Source: Solea solea
Lineage: Eukaryota > Chordata > Actinopteri > Pleuronectiformes > Soleidae
Reading direction: 5' to 3'
Assembly (NCBI RefSeq): GCF_958295425.1
Contig: NC_081137.1
Location: forward strand, 6,156,238 to 6,220,237
Length of the DNA: 64,000 bases
In this document: positions 25,901 through 38,410 of the stretch, piece by piece
Numbering within the stretch: position 1 is the first letter of the stretch
Layout of the letters: every line of letters begins with the position of its first letter
The notes under the pieces: generated by a model
The model's input: only the letters and a program-made list of their open reading frames with translations
What the model was told of the DNA's origin: nothing
Database searches by the model: none
Position numbers and translations under genes: made by a program

Positions 25901-28889
25901 GACTTAGATGGTTCTGGTTCTTAGCCACAGTTTCAGTGCTGGAGGGCACAGGCCTGGTGGCTTTTTGGGAGCCTTCAGGGAAGTCTGGGAGAAGACTGCG
26001 GGAGGGACGAGAACCAGATGTGGAGCTTTGGGAGGGCCGTACAGAGCCAGGGCCAGATCCTTGGCCTGGGTGCATGGCTCTCTTACTGTGCCAAGGAAAC
26101 TGGGAGGGCTGAGTCTGAAGCTGGGGGGTGGGCAGGGTCAGGTCGGCAGCAGGGGGGTAGAGGGTCTCAGACACAGGCTGAGAATCCTCACTATTGAGTT
26201 GAGCCAGGGTCGGGGTTCGACTGATCACCTCCTCATCCTGGTAGGGACTAGAAAAATCATCCAATCCAAGGAAATCCACCTCTTTAGTTCCCCAGATATC
26301 ACAGCTGGCCAGCCGTGTGTATCTGTAGGCACAGAGGCACACAGTGGAAACTTTACTTTACTCATGTATATACAAAGAGTATAGAGAAACAAAGACAATA
26401 TGTGATAATGACTGATGAGATGAAATTTCCCCGTTCCTCTTCAAAATACTGTCTTATTAAAACCTGTCAATATTTTCCGGGCATTTGTTGAAGCAAGTCA
26501 ATGAGAATAATTGTGTGGTGGCAATTAGGTTCAAATAAAAAGTGGACATACTCATCTTCCAGTTTGCTGGTTGAAGCTTATCAATAATATACTGAATAGC
26601 CACCAGGGGGCACATTCGCTGCTTGTAAAGATAACTCAATTTGAATGGAAGTCTATGGGAAAATATGTCTGCTTCTCACTTCTGGCCTGAGAAGCTAATC
26701 CTGACAATCGCTAATATCAGCTCTTCTTTAATAGCACATGTTACGTGCTATTTTTATGTTACTAACCTTACAATGTAAATTTCCCCACTGCAGGACAAAT
26801 GAAGGACTATCTTATCTTACATCTATTGTTCCCATTGAAAGAAAAATAGACAATAAGATATCGTCCAAAAGAAGCCCAGTAGCAGGTGACTCATGATTCT
26901 CAAGGCATCGAAATGGAAGTTAAGACTGTTAAGGGTGACGTTATGACTTGTTGCCACCTTACGAATTAATATCGTGCAGGTTATTTAATAATTATCTATT
27001 TATAAGTGATGTCATTAAAAATGGTTGGCCAACTCTAAATCCAATAAGCCCCAGCAATTAATAAATAACCCAGTACCTGGTGAGGTCTTCCCAGTAGGAG
27101 TCCCACTGTTCAAACGCTGAGCTGCTGCACACCGTCTCAGTCTCGCCGAAACCCATGAGCTGATCCATGCTGCCCTCAACCTCCTTTCCTCCATCACCGG
27201 CCCCCACTACACTGTCCCCACAGGGACTCTGTCGGTGGCTCATGTCCCTATCCTGGAGAGGGAAGAAAAAGATAAAAGGTGAGTCAAGTGAGTTCTGGAT
27301 TAAAGATGAGAATCTTTGCTATTTAAGATCTTACGTAATTCTTCCAGCACAAAAACTGCACAAACAAACTAACAAATCTGTGATGTTTTGGATCTGTCAG
27401 CTACCTGTCAAAATGTAACGCACTTCACCTCTCTGAGGAAAATGTGACCTGTGTTGACGTTTGTCTTAACAGGAGAAATGGGGTAGATCACATCACATCA
27501 CCGATTTATTTCACACATAGTCAAAGAGTTAACAGGAGCCATCAAGCCAAGCCGCATCTGTCAGTTGTTCACGCTCGAGGGATGAAAGCTCATCCTGCAT
27601 ATTAAAGTGTTACTATGGAGCAGGGACGGTGAATCACTGTTGTTTAGTCTACAGCAGGCAGGAAATAAAGGTGGACACCTGCAGCTGACAGAGTGAGTGG
27701 TGACAGGTGATCTGTCTGTGTGAAGCTGCCTCACATCACCCACCTGCGACTCTGGCAAATGACACACACACACGATAAACAATTAGACACGGATCAATGA
27801 TTTAAATGCCACGCTGGCAGATGGGCTGACCTGACCGCTTTCATTTATTTATTTCCATTATAATGACATATAAATTCATATAGATCGCTGCTTACTTTTA
27901 ATGCATGATTCAAAATACTGATTCGAGGAGAATGTCTAAAAATGTCTTGATTTTGAAATTTACAAGCAGGTAATGGTGAATACATATTTCTGGTGTTGCA
28001 GCAGAGTAAGCACAAGGTACTAATAACATTAAGGCATCCCAGTGAGCCAAAATGTCTTCCTCTACTCTGCATTATTTAAATTCAGTCCTTCATGCATTCC
28101 TGTTTTAATTTAAATGATTGTAAAGGTTGTGTAAAAATCATATCCAAGTGTTTTTTTGTAGTACATACAGTGCTTGAATTATATGCTTCCTAATGCTGGT
28201 GTACTCTGTATCATATTACCTATTTTTTTCCCATAACAGCTGGAGATTGTCATGCTGAGCTGAGCAACTGTGACCACTCAAGTGTGCTTCCACTGCACGT
28301 CGCAGGAAGGTCAAATGTGTTGTTTACCTTGATGAGGTGTGGCGTATCTTGCAAACCACATTCAGAGCCTGTCATCTGCAGCTCTGCATTGATCATCTCA
28401 CTGCAATAGTTTCTGTTTGTTCTCTTCCTCCCAGCAATCCCTTAAAAGTGACAGCCTCGCTTTGAAAAACAACACGACTAACTGTGATATCCCACTTTCA
28501 TAACGTAAAGCAGCTTCACTTTTAAAACTGGTTCGCCAGTGAAGAGCGGTAGCAGCAACAGAAACTTCACACAGCTCAACACTGAGGCTGACAGCAATCA
28601 GTAGAAAGAAAAGGCTGATATCTGCAAATATGAACAGGAAGTGAAATTATACTCCAAACTACAGAGGCTTTGTTAGATGACTTATGTGTGCACGCACACG
28701 TGTGCATGTGTGCCTGTATGCCTATAGTAGCCTGTGAAAACAAACTTTAAAGGGCTTTTTGAAGACTTGGTTTTAGGGTTTGGGTCAGATTTGGATTTAC
28801 GTTTAGTTGTGATTGATAAAGTTAGAATAAGGGGCCAGGGAATGCAATGTCTATGAGTGTTCTCATTAAGAATTCTGTACAAGAATGTG

Positions 28890-28921
<32 letters not shown>

Positions 28922-30268
28922 CATTTGTGCGTGCAGTCACTCACCAGTTCGTACATGAAGTCTGGGTCAGAGCTGGTGGCAAGTAGCTCAGTGCTGGTCA
29001 AAGCCTGGTCAGCAAATGAGTAGTTCTGAAAGGCGTCCCCAAAGGGAGGCTCCATCCCACTGACGCTGGGCTGCAACACAACAGGAGGAAAAAGGATATT
29101 CCAAAAATGAATCAACATTGCATTACATTGTGTGTAATGAAGGCTGACTGATACTGGAATAAACATTTGTGAATTAACACATTAGTCAATGATAATTTTA
29201 GAAATACAAAGAAAAAACAACAAGCAATCCTGACACGAGCATTCCGGTTTGTTACTGACGAGGATGTTTTGACGCTAAAAAAGAAACATTGCGAGCAGAG
29301 AGCCGCTGGCTGCAAACGTCAGAGATGCAGAATGACACCGAACCTAAAAAGCCTCAGTTCGCCTCTCTAAAGAATCTTGACCAGAGAAGAGGAAACATTT
29401 GCCCCTTCAGCAAAGATATGTTTAAATATAAATGATTGAAAAAAAAGAGAGGGGAAATTGACAACGGACCACAACAGACATGTCAGTGTGGATACTTGAG
29501 CCAAGGTTAGCCAACGCTCTCCCACACAAGCTCTCTTTTCCACATTTAACATAATGTTTTTATTGTCTGTTATTGTTGTCTTGTTGTTCTTTAATCATGT
29601 GACAATTCTAGGCTGCTGCTCTGAAGCAGACACAATTTCAATTTCAAACTTCTGCCTACTGCTAAAACAGGATCATTAACCAAATGGGTTCAACGTGTAT
29701 AAAAAATAAAACAGATGTTGAGACAATTAAGTTTGTGGATGTGCATGAACACAGTGTAATTCCAGGTATAAGTGCAACTTCTTTAATTTCCACATTTTGT
29801 AAAATCTGGCAACCTACTGGATCCACGCTCAAGCAATGTTGATGTGATTACAGGGACAGTTTTAAACACTAAAGGTCGCTGCTGTACATATTCTACATAT
29901 TATATCACCTTCAATTGTAGTTTTCAATCAGTTTATTGACAGAAGACAACAAACATGTTAAACATGATTTAACAAATCTGAGGCAAAACTTTCACAGCAA
30001 TAATGTGTTGCGTCTCAAATTGTGTTATAGTGTGTAAACATTATATGTACTGAAACTGGGTTACATTGATACCGAAGAAAATTACACCATGATATATATT
30101 GTTATTAAATTATTAACCAGACCTATTAATATTACAATAATATTTCTTGTTGATTTTGCAAGTTTTCAACTGCTGGAAATAATCAAACATTCAGGCATTT
30201 GCAGCAGCCAAACACCCGTTTGTCATTAACAGCCTCCCTCCATCTGTCGTCCTTCTTACCTGAGGCAT
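22915..30268 (-). CDS. crebrf: CREB3 regulatory factor (Luman recruitment factor), complete coding sequence
   Basis: Coding exons in transcript order: 30260-30268 (MPQ only), 28945-29070, 27077-27252, 25142-26322, 24812-25009, 24401-24590, 24230-24303, 23877-23996 and 22915-23033 (stop TAG 22915-22917). The total is 2193 nt, 730 aa; human CREBRF has 639. Conserved blocks are [15 protein letters not shown] at the N-terminus, [20 protein letters not shown] near 115, a Glu/Asp-rich tract ending [11 protein letters not shown] (about 440-495), [18 protein letters not shown], and the bZIP at about 612-670 with basic motif NKLASRACR split by an intron. The end [13 protein letters not shown] matches the family. 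The extra length is in the Ser/Pro/Gln-rich middle of the 1181-bp exon. Known role: nuclear protein that recruits and promotes loss of CREB3 and modulates the unfolded protein response and metabolism. The last acceptor (GAAG before 23033) is weak and gives Val where mammals have Gly. Confidence 0.96.
26565..26665. repeat. short interspersed repeat shared with 57345-57460
   Basis: It contains CCACCAGGGGGCACATTCGC and AATGGAAGTCTATGGGAAAA, close to the copy in the tcerg1 intron. It lies in the crebrf intron between exons 25142-26322 and 27077-27252. Confidence 0.45.
28886..28922 (-). repeat. CA microsatellite downstream of a crebrf donor
   Basis: A nearly pure TG run on plus (CA on the gene strand), about 23-59 nt past the end of exon 28945-29070. 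Confidence 0.9.
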
Positions 30269-30410
30269 TGCCAGGCACAGCTTAGAGCTCCAGCGGGGGG
30301 AACCTCTGGGTCTCCTGTCCAGTCCCAGTGGCGTGACTTTGTCTGATCAGCACAGTAAATTACTGCTGAGTGTGACGATTGCGGCGAGTTGGTGGATGCA
30401 GCCTCTGAGG
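30260..30410 (-). other. crebrf: crebrf exon with 5' UTR and the first three codons
   Basis: On the minus strand this segment follows a C-rich pyrimidine tract and CCAG acceptor (30411-30412). It has no ATG until ATGCCTCAG at 30260-30268, directly followed by the donor GTAAGAA. MPQ joined to [14 protein letters not shown] reproduces the human N-terminus, which supports both the start and the junction. The coding part is 9 nt; the next exon is about 1.2 kb away. The upstream acceptor is inferred from sequence only. Confidence 0.75.
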
Positions 30411-31268
30411 CTGGAAGGGGGATGGGGGTGGGGAGAGGGAGTCAGTAACTGGGCTCTACCTGGTCTGGTCTGCTGTGGCTCTCTGTGTGCTGTAGGTCTG
30501 TGGCGAAAAACATAGACAGACAGAGAGAACAGAACAGATCTATTAAAATCAAGCGGAAACAAAGTGACAAGCCACCGAAAATGTGCAGAGACAATTTAAC
30601 CACAGCCACAGAGTTTGTTTGTTAGTCTGCACGAAACCTTAAGATGTGGAACTGATTGATGATTCTTTCAAACAAAACAAAGAAAAGGTCTGTGACGTGT
30701 AATCAAAATAAGGACACGATCGTGAAAAATCAATATAGTAACTGTGAAATCATCTGAATCCATTAACCAATGAACAGAAATGTAATACATGACTGTAATT
30801 TTGTTTTTAAATAAAAATAAAATGCTCACTGGTATTTCTATGAATGCATACTGACATCTTTAGGATTTGGTATACGTGAAACACTAGTTAAAAAAAGACT
30901 CAATAAATATTTTCACATTTTACAGACAAAATAAAATAAAACAAACACCAAAATATTCATTTGTTTTCAGAGATAAAACACAAAAGACACAAAAGAGATG
31001 CAAACTTACAGTGGACTTTAAATAACTTTTTACAGATAAATTTGGATTACTAAATCCCCACACACTTTTGAGTTTTAACGCATTCTTGATACCTCGAATT
31101 TATCAGGTTATTTCACCAATTACACAAACATTTTATTGAAAACAAAATTAAGATTTATGAACAAGAAAAAACTGGAAAATGTGAGAAAAGTTGAGAACTA
31201 TTCCTTTATTATTCCTTCTCCACTGCTTGTATTATAATAAGCAGCTACACAAACAAATGTTTTAAGTG

Positions 31269-31579
31269 TAGTGCTGCAACTAATCAATTATTTTCATAAC
31301 TGATCATTCGATTATTTCCTTGATTAACCGATGAGTTGTTAGGCTCATAAGATGTCAGAAAATGTTGATGGATGTTTCCCAAAACTAGAAATGATGATGT
31401 TCTAAGATCCACAAACCAAAATGATCAGGTTTTAATGACTTGCTTTTCATACAGAGAAAAGAAACCATAAAATATTCCCAATTAAGAAGTGGAAAAATTT
31501 GCTTGTTTTAATTATACATTAAACTAAAGCAGTTAATCAAATAGGAAAATGTAATAATCAATTAATCATTGCAGTCCTA
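31269..31579. mobile_element. hAT-type MITE, same family as 5633-6014
   Basis: It starts TAGTGCTGCAACTAATCAAT and ends near CATTGCAGTCCTA, so the ends are a diverged inverted pair. The interior has CGATTATTTCCTTGATTAACCG, shorter than a full family copy. The flanking 8-mers do not match, so the copy is older than the one at 5633. It lies in crebrf intron 1. Confidence 0.65.
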
Positions 31580-32790
31580 AATTAGAAAAAGCACTCAGTA
31601 AGCCCAAACCTCAAATGCACCGTTCTATCAACAAAGGAGATCGGTAAAGGAATCACAAGATCATCAACAAAATCAATCTATCTCTACTTTCTTCCTTGGG
31701 CCATGACCTACTCCCACATTTTCATCAAAATATGTTCTTGACTGTTTTGAGTTGTGCTACTCACAAACAGACAAACCAACACTGAAGACGTGCACTATTT
31801 CACATTGGAGCAAACTCATCACTGCCCTCTGTTCACTGAAATGGGGAGTGAATTCCGGTAATGTGGTCACTTATGGACTCCAGAATGAGTTTTATTAGAA
31901 TTGGCCTTTTTTCCATATGACAACAGTCAGGCCTTTTGGCACATGAATAGCCCCTCTATCTTTCAATGAACACAACATGTAAAACAGTGACACGGTGCTG
32001 CCGGGAAACCCTGGACTGCTGCCTCCAGGGTCCAGGCCTCCCTGTGTTTACTGATAACTGCTGGATGAGAGGCTGGATCTCCAGCACTGGATCTGAAAAC
32101 AGCTTTTCACTAAAGCACTTAAAGTTTTCCATCCCGGACAAAACCAACACTTTGCACAAACTAGCTCATGCCACAAAAAGTCAAAAGCCCAAATTCTGAC
32201 TAATGAAATCCCAGGAAAGAACTGAGTCATCATTTTAAATCGATTTTTTTTTCCCAAAAAAAAAAGAAGAAAAAAAAACACAGGACAAGCTGCAGCTTTA
32301 CACTTGCCAAATTGTCCCAGTAGCCACTCATAGTAATACATCAAAAATAATCCCCTGCAGCCCAAGATGCATTTTTGCCATAGATGTGTCTAAGAATGTT
32401 CACGACACTGGGAGCAAATTATTACTTCTACTGAACTATTCTGATTGTATTCTGAGTCGGTGAGTGTTTTCATCAATGATCACAAAATAAAAACCCAAAA
32501 GACGCAGATTTAATCACTTTTATGTGTTAATGTATGTATTTACATACATTGTACATAATTATGTGTCCACTCAATCTCTAACATACATCACTGGAGTCCA
32601 TTAAGAGTCTTTTACAAACTCTGATGCATTTATTTTCTCATAATTTTCAACATGTTTACATTTTTGCTCGTCTCACACCACCTACCAACTGCACCACAAC
32701 CATTGGTCCCCCTCTGCTTTTGCATAGCAAACAAATGAGAATCTACATGGAGACATGATGACCCTGGCAGCCAACAGCTGACACACATAC

Positions 32791-32793
<3 letters not shown>

Positions 32794-32829
<36 letters not shown>
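32794..32829. repeat. CA microsatellite
   Basis: An uninterrupted CA run in crebrf intron 1. Confidence 0.9.
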
Positions 32830-32830
<1 letters not shown>

Positions 32831-33699
32831 AGTGCCACTCCTCCACAAGGCTGGAGGACAACATCACTTCCCCTCTATGCTTGCTGACTGACTGAACTGA
32901 ACTCTTCACCCCTGAGATCTGTCCTCGTCTATTTATTCATTTTACATGGGAACAGGAAGTGACAGAGAAAACGTATAGCCACATTTACAAATGCAACACC
33001 TCTACAAACACCATGGCACATGCTAACGCACAAGTTTAGGCACATTAAGATTTATGCAAACACATGACCATGGGTAAATTTAGAAACTCGACCTTGCAGA
33101 CATACAAAGTGAGATTATCATCGTATCTCAGTGCATGTACTTCCTTCCTGGGCAGCTGTGTCTGGATTTGTTTGGTGGCAAAAGTAGAATGTGGAAACAC
33201 ATGGCCTGAACACAACAAAAACAAAAGCATTAATCTAGACTATGTGCTATATTAAGTGAGGAACAGAACAGCGTTCACAACCACGGAGCGAACATGCAGA
33301 AACCGAGTCACTGCAATTCTCACCTCTCCAGTCAAAAGCTGCACTAAATTTTTCCAGGAGCTGAGTCGGCTCAATAGCTGACACAGGCTGTGATGTAGAA
33401 CCAAGTATTTATGACCGAGCATGACAGGGCCCAAAAAATCCTAGCTGCATTTCTTTCTTATGGTTTGATCAAACGTACAGTAGTACAGAGATGCAAGAAT
33501 TAGATCTTTTCTATTAGCCAATTTTGAGGGATTAAGCTAAAATCAGCGGGAATGTGTTAAATCAGCATTCACTCCCGGGTCAAATCACTCAGCAATACAT
33601 GAGGCTTTTGATTATTGTTGGGGCTAGGTGTTGTTGTATATCCCCCCCTGTTGGGGAACATACAATTTCAGCTTTCTTTGATAACCGCAATCAACACGG

Positions 33700-34025
33700 A
33701 CAGTTAAAGGTGCAGTGTGTAAGAATTAGTGACTTCTAATGGTGAGACTGCAGATTCAAATAAATAAACTATAGTGGCTTTTACATACCAGAGAGGATGT
33801 TTGTGTGACAAGCTTCCACTTCAAAATGTGAAATGCACTCTCTGGTGGGTTTGTCTAGTCAGCTGTTGTCGAAACATGGTGGAGTTAAATGGTGGCCTAC
33901 AAAAAGGAAGGGCGTTGTCGCGACCCAATCCGTACCGGAAACCAAATTTGTTCTACACATGTGCTACTTACTTTATTTACGGCAGTTTGGGGGTTTTCAA
34001 TAAAGTAAACACTCTAAAGAGGTTG
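33700..34025. mobile_element. copy of the GGTCCAGTG element
   Basis: It begins TTAAAGGTGCAGTGTGTAAG and continues AGTGACTTCTAATGGTGAGA, matching the family end block in orientation and order. The right border near GTAAACACTCTAAAGAGG is approximate. It lies in crebrf intron 1. Confidence 0.5.
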
Positions 34026-34756
34026 TGATAAGGATTTCTTATTTCATTGAATAGATCTACACCGTAACAGGAGGTAGCTGCACGTTCACACATGCTAAGA
34101 ACAAATCGTGTTTCCTGTACAGATCGTGTAGTGACAGTTCTTGCTTAAGTACACATGATAGGCTCAATCTGAGGCGACAAAATTTAAATAATTTTTACCA
34201 TACAATAACAGGTAGGATATTCTGTTTCTATTCTAACTATAGATAACATGATGACGCAGCATCAAGTTTACATGAGTCTGAGTCTGAAACAAGAAACGGC
34301 TTCTATTTTTCCAGCTCAGGTAATAAAACACTCTCCTCACTCTCAGTAATTTGATTGACTTTTTTTAATAGGCTGTCGTGATGCACTGTGGATACATCAC
34401 TCTCTACGGCTGCAGCTCAAATGTTAGACACATAATCTGTCTTCTAATGGAGTTTTGTCTTTTACAATAAGAGCTTTTGGTTTTTTATAGCCTCCACTGA
34501 CAACTGACTAACATGTGGCGTCACAATGCAATCGGTTCACAAAAATATGATTTCCTGTGTGGATGACAGATTCACACATGCAGTTAACAGGTTCCTCCAC
34601 CAGCTCATGTATGTGTAGCAAAGTTGAGCACCACTTCACAGTATAATCTGATAGACAGAGAGTATAGTAATAGAAAATAAAATTTACGGGGAAGAGAGAG
34701 AAAAATAAAATTCACACATTCTACAAATGAATAATCGGTATTAATACAGCATTTAT

Positions 34757-34890
34757 AAAATGAAATTGTATTTGTATAGCACCAATAACATACATTATCT
34801 CAAGGCACTTTTACAAGACCTAACAATTATTACAGAGAAACCCAACAAGAACACAATGAGCATGTACCAGGGGTGTACGAACATCTGCCT
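34757..34890. repeat. SINE-like fish repeat fragment
   Basis: TTGTATAGCACCAATAACA, ATCTCAAGGCACTTTTAC and ATTACAGAGAAACCCAACAA match a frequent fish interspersed repeat. It lies in crebrf intron 1. Confidence 0.5.
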
Positions 34891-36059
34891 CAACCGATTG
34901 GGGTAGAAGAAAGGAGAGAATGGTTGTCGGTAGCATACCAGACTAAGTGCCGGAGTTAATTGAATCCCTGTGGATAGAACCAAACTGTCATATGTCATAG
35001 AAATGTCACTCTAAAAGATAAACGTAAATCGATGGGTAAAGCAGTTATTATTAGCTATATGACAAAATGTACAGTTCAATGATTAAAAACTTGTTTTTAT
35101 CCTTATCTCACGCAAAATCACGACAAATACAAGCAACAAATATATGAGGATATTTTTTGAACTGTTGACAAGAAAACTCTGCTTGTCTTCCCAGCTAAAT
35201 GAAAACAGAGCAGTTGTGACTGTGCTCTGTTAAACTCACAGTTCCTCTATCATGCAAACAGTTCACATTTGCTACCTCACAACACTGGACGTGATCCAAG
35301 TAGGACAATCACCAGTGTCTTATTTGGAATAAAGTACCTTCTGATAGTCAGGTCCCGATACCTACAGCGATAATAAGCATGAGATGCCATATCTGTTTGT
35401 TAAAACAGAGAAAGCAGGAAAATCTCTGCAAATGGCATGAAAGGTCATTAAGCCACAAATCATATATGTGAGTACAGCATGGGCACAGACAAACAGACAC
35501 TAAAAGCTCACTCAATGCCAAGTATGCTTACAGGTTTGTGTTATTAATTATTAATTTATATGGCTTTTTGTGCAGTAATACTGCTGGTGTGTAATAAACA
35601 GACAGAGCTACATTACACTGTTATTGATTAAATATTGACTTTCAGTTTTCTTCACCACTTGACAAAGAAAGGTGTTCATCCTAGCAAGCGGTATAGCAAC
35701 TTCACATCGATATTATTACAACGCTGCTGTTTGATTTGACCATTTTTAAGTGAGTTATCAGAGAAAATGTCTGAACTATGTCAGTATGTATATCATGATG
35801 TTCAACAGACTTGATGCATCAGTTAATGGGTCATAAATAGAGAGACCAGGATGCGCTACAAGTGCAAATTCTTTCTTCTGTTCTTAGCAACTCTAGCACC
35901 AGAGTGTACAACTCATTTGCAAATTTACAAAGCAAACCTACTGTGATTGGTTTACTGTTCTAACTTCTTAATTTCAAGAGTTTGGGCTTCTCCAATTCCT
36001 CACACTTTAGTTAACTCTGCAGCTCAGAATCACAAGACTCAGTGTTCAGCATTTGAGAA

Positions 36060-36531
36060 ACAACAAGAAAAAATTTTTTTTTCTCAAATGTCTTGTTTTG
36101 TCCACAGAGCAAGAAAAGCTTAAAATATTCTAATTTAAGAAGCCAAAAAGTCAGATAACTTTCATTCATTGTCTATCACTTTATCTTCCACGCGAGGATC
36201 GTGGGGAGCTGCAGTCAATCCCAGCTGATCCGGGGAGAAAGGCAGGGTCCATTGCAGGGCCACCACACAGAGACAAACAACCATTCACTCTCACACCTAC
36301 AGTCAATGTAGAGTGTCAAATTAACCTCTGCATGTTTTTGGACTGTACAAGGAAACCAGAGAATCCAGAAAAAAAACTCATACCCACATCAGGAAAACAT
36401 GAAAACTCGGACAGACCGGTTTCACAAACCCACATTTTTTTTGCTTAAGGCAACAGTGCTAGCATGACAGCGTCAATTTAGTAATTCACTAATAATCGAT
36501 TATTCGATTGTTGTTTCAACCTTAGGTGGGA
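36060..36531. repeat. MITE relative interrupted by a second interspersed repeat
   Basis: The outer parts (TCTTGTTTTGTCC near 36091 and AATCGATTATTCGATTGTTG near 36498) belong to the ATTAATCG MITE family seen at 5633 and 31269. Between them, from about 36161 to 36420, is a common fish interspersed repeat recognisable by CCCAGCTGATCC, CAACCATTCACTCTCACACC and CTCTGCATGTTTTTGGACTG. This is a nested insertion. A reverse-type copy of the inner repeat lies at 50205-50345. Confidence 0.55.
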
Positions 36532-37258
36532 TGTCATTACAGTCATTACAGTGTGGTGGTAAATGACTGTTTTCACAGTGCACATTTAAAGTTGTCAAAC
36601 ACAGGTGTAACTATCAAATATCCTTAACTAAGGGATTGAAAATTTTGTGAAAAACTGTTATCTCCACCTATGCTTTTTCTGACAAGACAGGTCATAGCAG
36701 TGGTCAGGATGCAGGGTGGGTCATCATTATGTCTGCTATTTTAAAGATTCATTTATCTAAATTATTTAGGAACTATTACAAAGTCACTAAATAAATAGTG
36801 GGACTAGTTGGGTAACAATTGATGCTATAATAATCTGATCATTTGACAATAGTTTTTTTAAATGAGTCCTCTAATCTTTACAGAAATTAAATGTGAAAAT
36901 GCCTATGCCAATGTCCCTGAGGATAATGGAAGATTAATACATTATTTTGTCAAACCAAATCAATAATATTTAATTGAATATAATAAATCCAATAGCAGCA
37001 GAGAAACAGAATTGTGTGGCTTCTGCTTCAATAATTAAAAATAAAAAGACTATACAATTTGTGGTCGAATCATTATCATTGTGTTTGGCTAATGACTGGA
37101 GCACAGAAAACATAATGACAACATGCATGAAAGACTTAACTGGTGGTTGTAAAATTTGTATCTCATCTTGATCTTGTGATTTTCTCAACATTAAGAATAC
37201 AATTTGAACATAAATTTTCATGTGAAAAATTGTGTATTTAAATCAACAGTTATGTTTA

Positions 37259-37676
37259 AAACCGTAATGCGTAACTTTTAAACGTAAACAAACGTCCCAC
37301 ATTTAAATCAGTGTCAGATCAGTTCACAGAAGGCGGATTATGCCTATCTGCTCCACATGACTCTATATTTTGTTTGATGTCAAGACAGTCGGAGGCAACA
37401 GAAACACAAAGGAGCGACAATGAAAAGTGAATCCTACTACCCAAAAAACCCAGTCGTTCAGCAGTTTGACGGGATAAACACTTATTGTTCTGCCCTAGAG
37501 CTGCTTGTACACACAAACACTCCCTCAGTCAGGTCTGATAGTTTTGCTTTGACATCGCCTATTTTCAGACAAAGGATGCAGCATACAAATAAGGTTATAT
37601 GTTTCTTTTCTAGTAGACCAAACAGGCAGAACAATAACATCATCAAAACGCCACTAAAAGTTACATACTGTAGCTC
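37259..37676. mobile_element. short MITE with GTAACTT-type ends
   Basis: Near the left end is GTAATGCGTAACTTTTAA; the right end has AAAAGTTACATACTGTAGC. They are approximate inverted repeats of a type frequent in fish introns. No coding capacity is seen; the limits are approximate. It lies in crebrf intron 1. Confidence 0.45.
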
Positions 37677-38269
37677 TAAATGCTGATTTGTTTGCACAAA
37701 AGTTGAAGTGAAAAGGGTTTATTTGAAGCAACAAAGAATAATTCAATTAAATAGGAATATATAGAATTAATTTAACCCACATGATTATATAACTGACGTG
37801 TGAAATCGGCACAAATATGTTATTTAAATGTTGTTTTCTTCCCCACTGTTACAAAGCAATTGTAATGGACGAGCAGCTCTGGTAGTGACAGTGCATCTGC
37901 AGATGAAAGCACAAAGGGCTGCAGTTTCCCAGAAAAAAAAAACCTTATATAAAAGATCCACAATGCCAACACATAAAGACAAACATGACACAGAAAGGTG
38001 TGAAAGGGTAAACAGATAAAACCTACACATATTCATAGAATCATCTAAAAAAAAATATATCTCTTCTCCTGGAGATGCATTCAGTTGAGGATGCACAGCT
38101 TAACAGCACAAGCAACCACATCACAACAAACACCACTCTCGTGTAAGCAGGTACGTGCAGTTTACAAACGACCCATAATAAACACCAATAAAGACATAAA
38201 AGTCACCAGTATGTCTCCAGTCTCTGCACTCAGCACAGATCCTCAGCAAAGCATAACAAACCTCAATCT

Positions 38270-38410
38270 AACACGCTGTGCCAACACCCACGTAATCTCC
38301 CCTTCCTATTGGTCCGTCGAAGACAAAGCCCCGCCCCTGCGAGCGTCTGACTGGCTGCCAGAGCTGTCAATCACGGGAGAGCTGCTTTATAACAAACAGC
38401 CTTTTTCATC
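38270..38410. promoter_or_regulatory. GC-box / CCAAT / TATA-like cluster in crebrf intron 1
   Basis: Within about 120 bp on the plus strand: ATTGG (inverted CCAAT), CCCCGCCCC (GC box), several CpGs and CTTTATAAC (TATA-like, near 38384-38392). The surroundings are AT-rich. It may be an alternative crebrf promoter, a promoter of a non-coding transcript, or chance. Confidence 0.3.
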
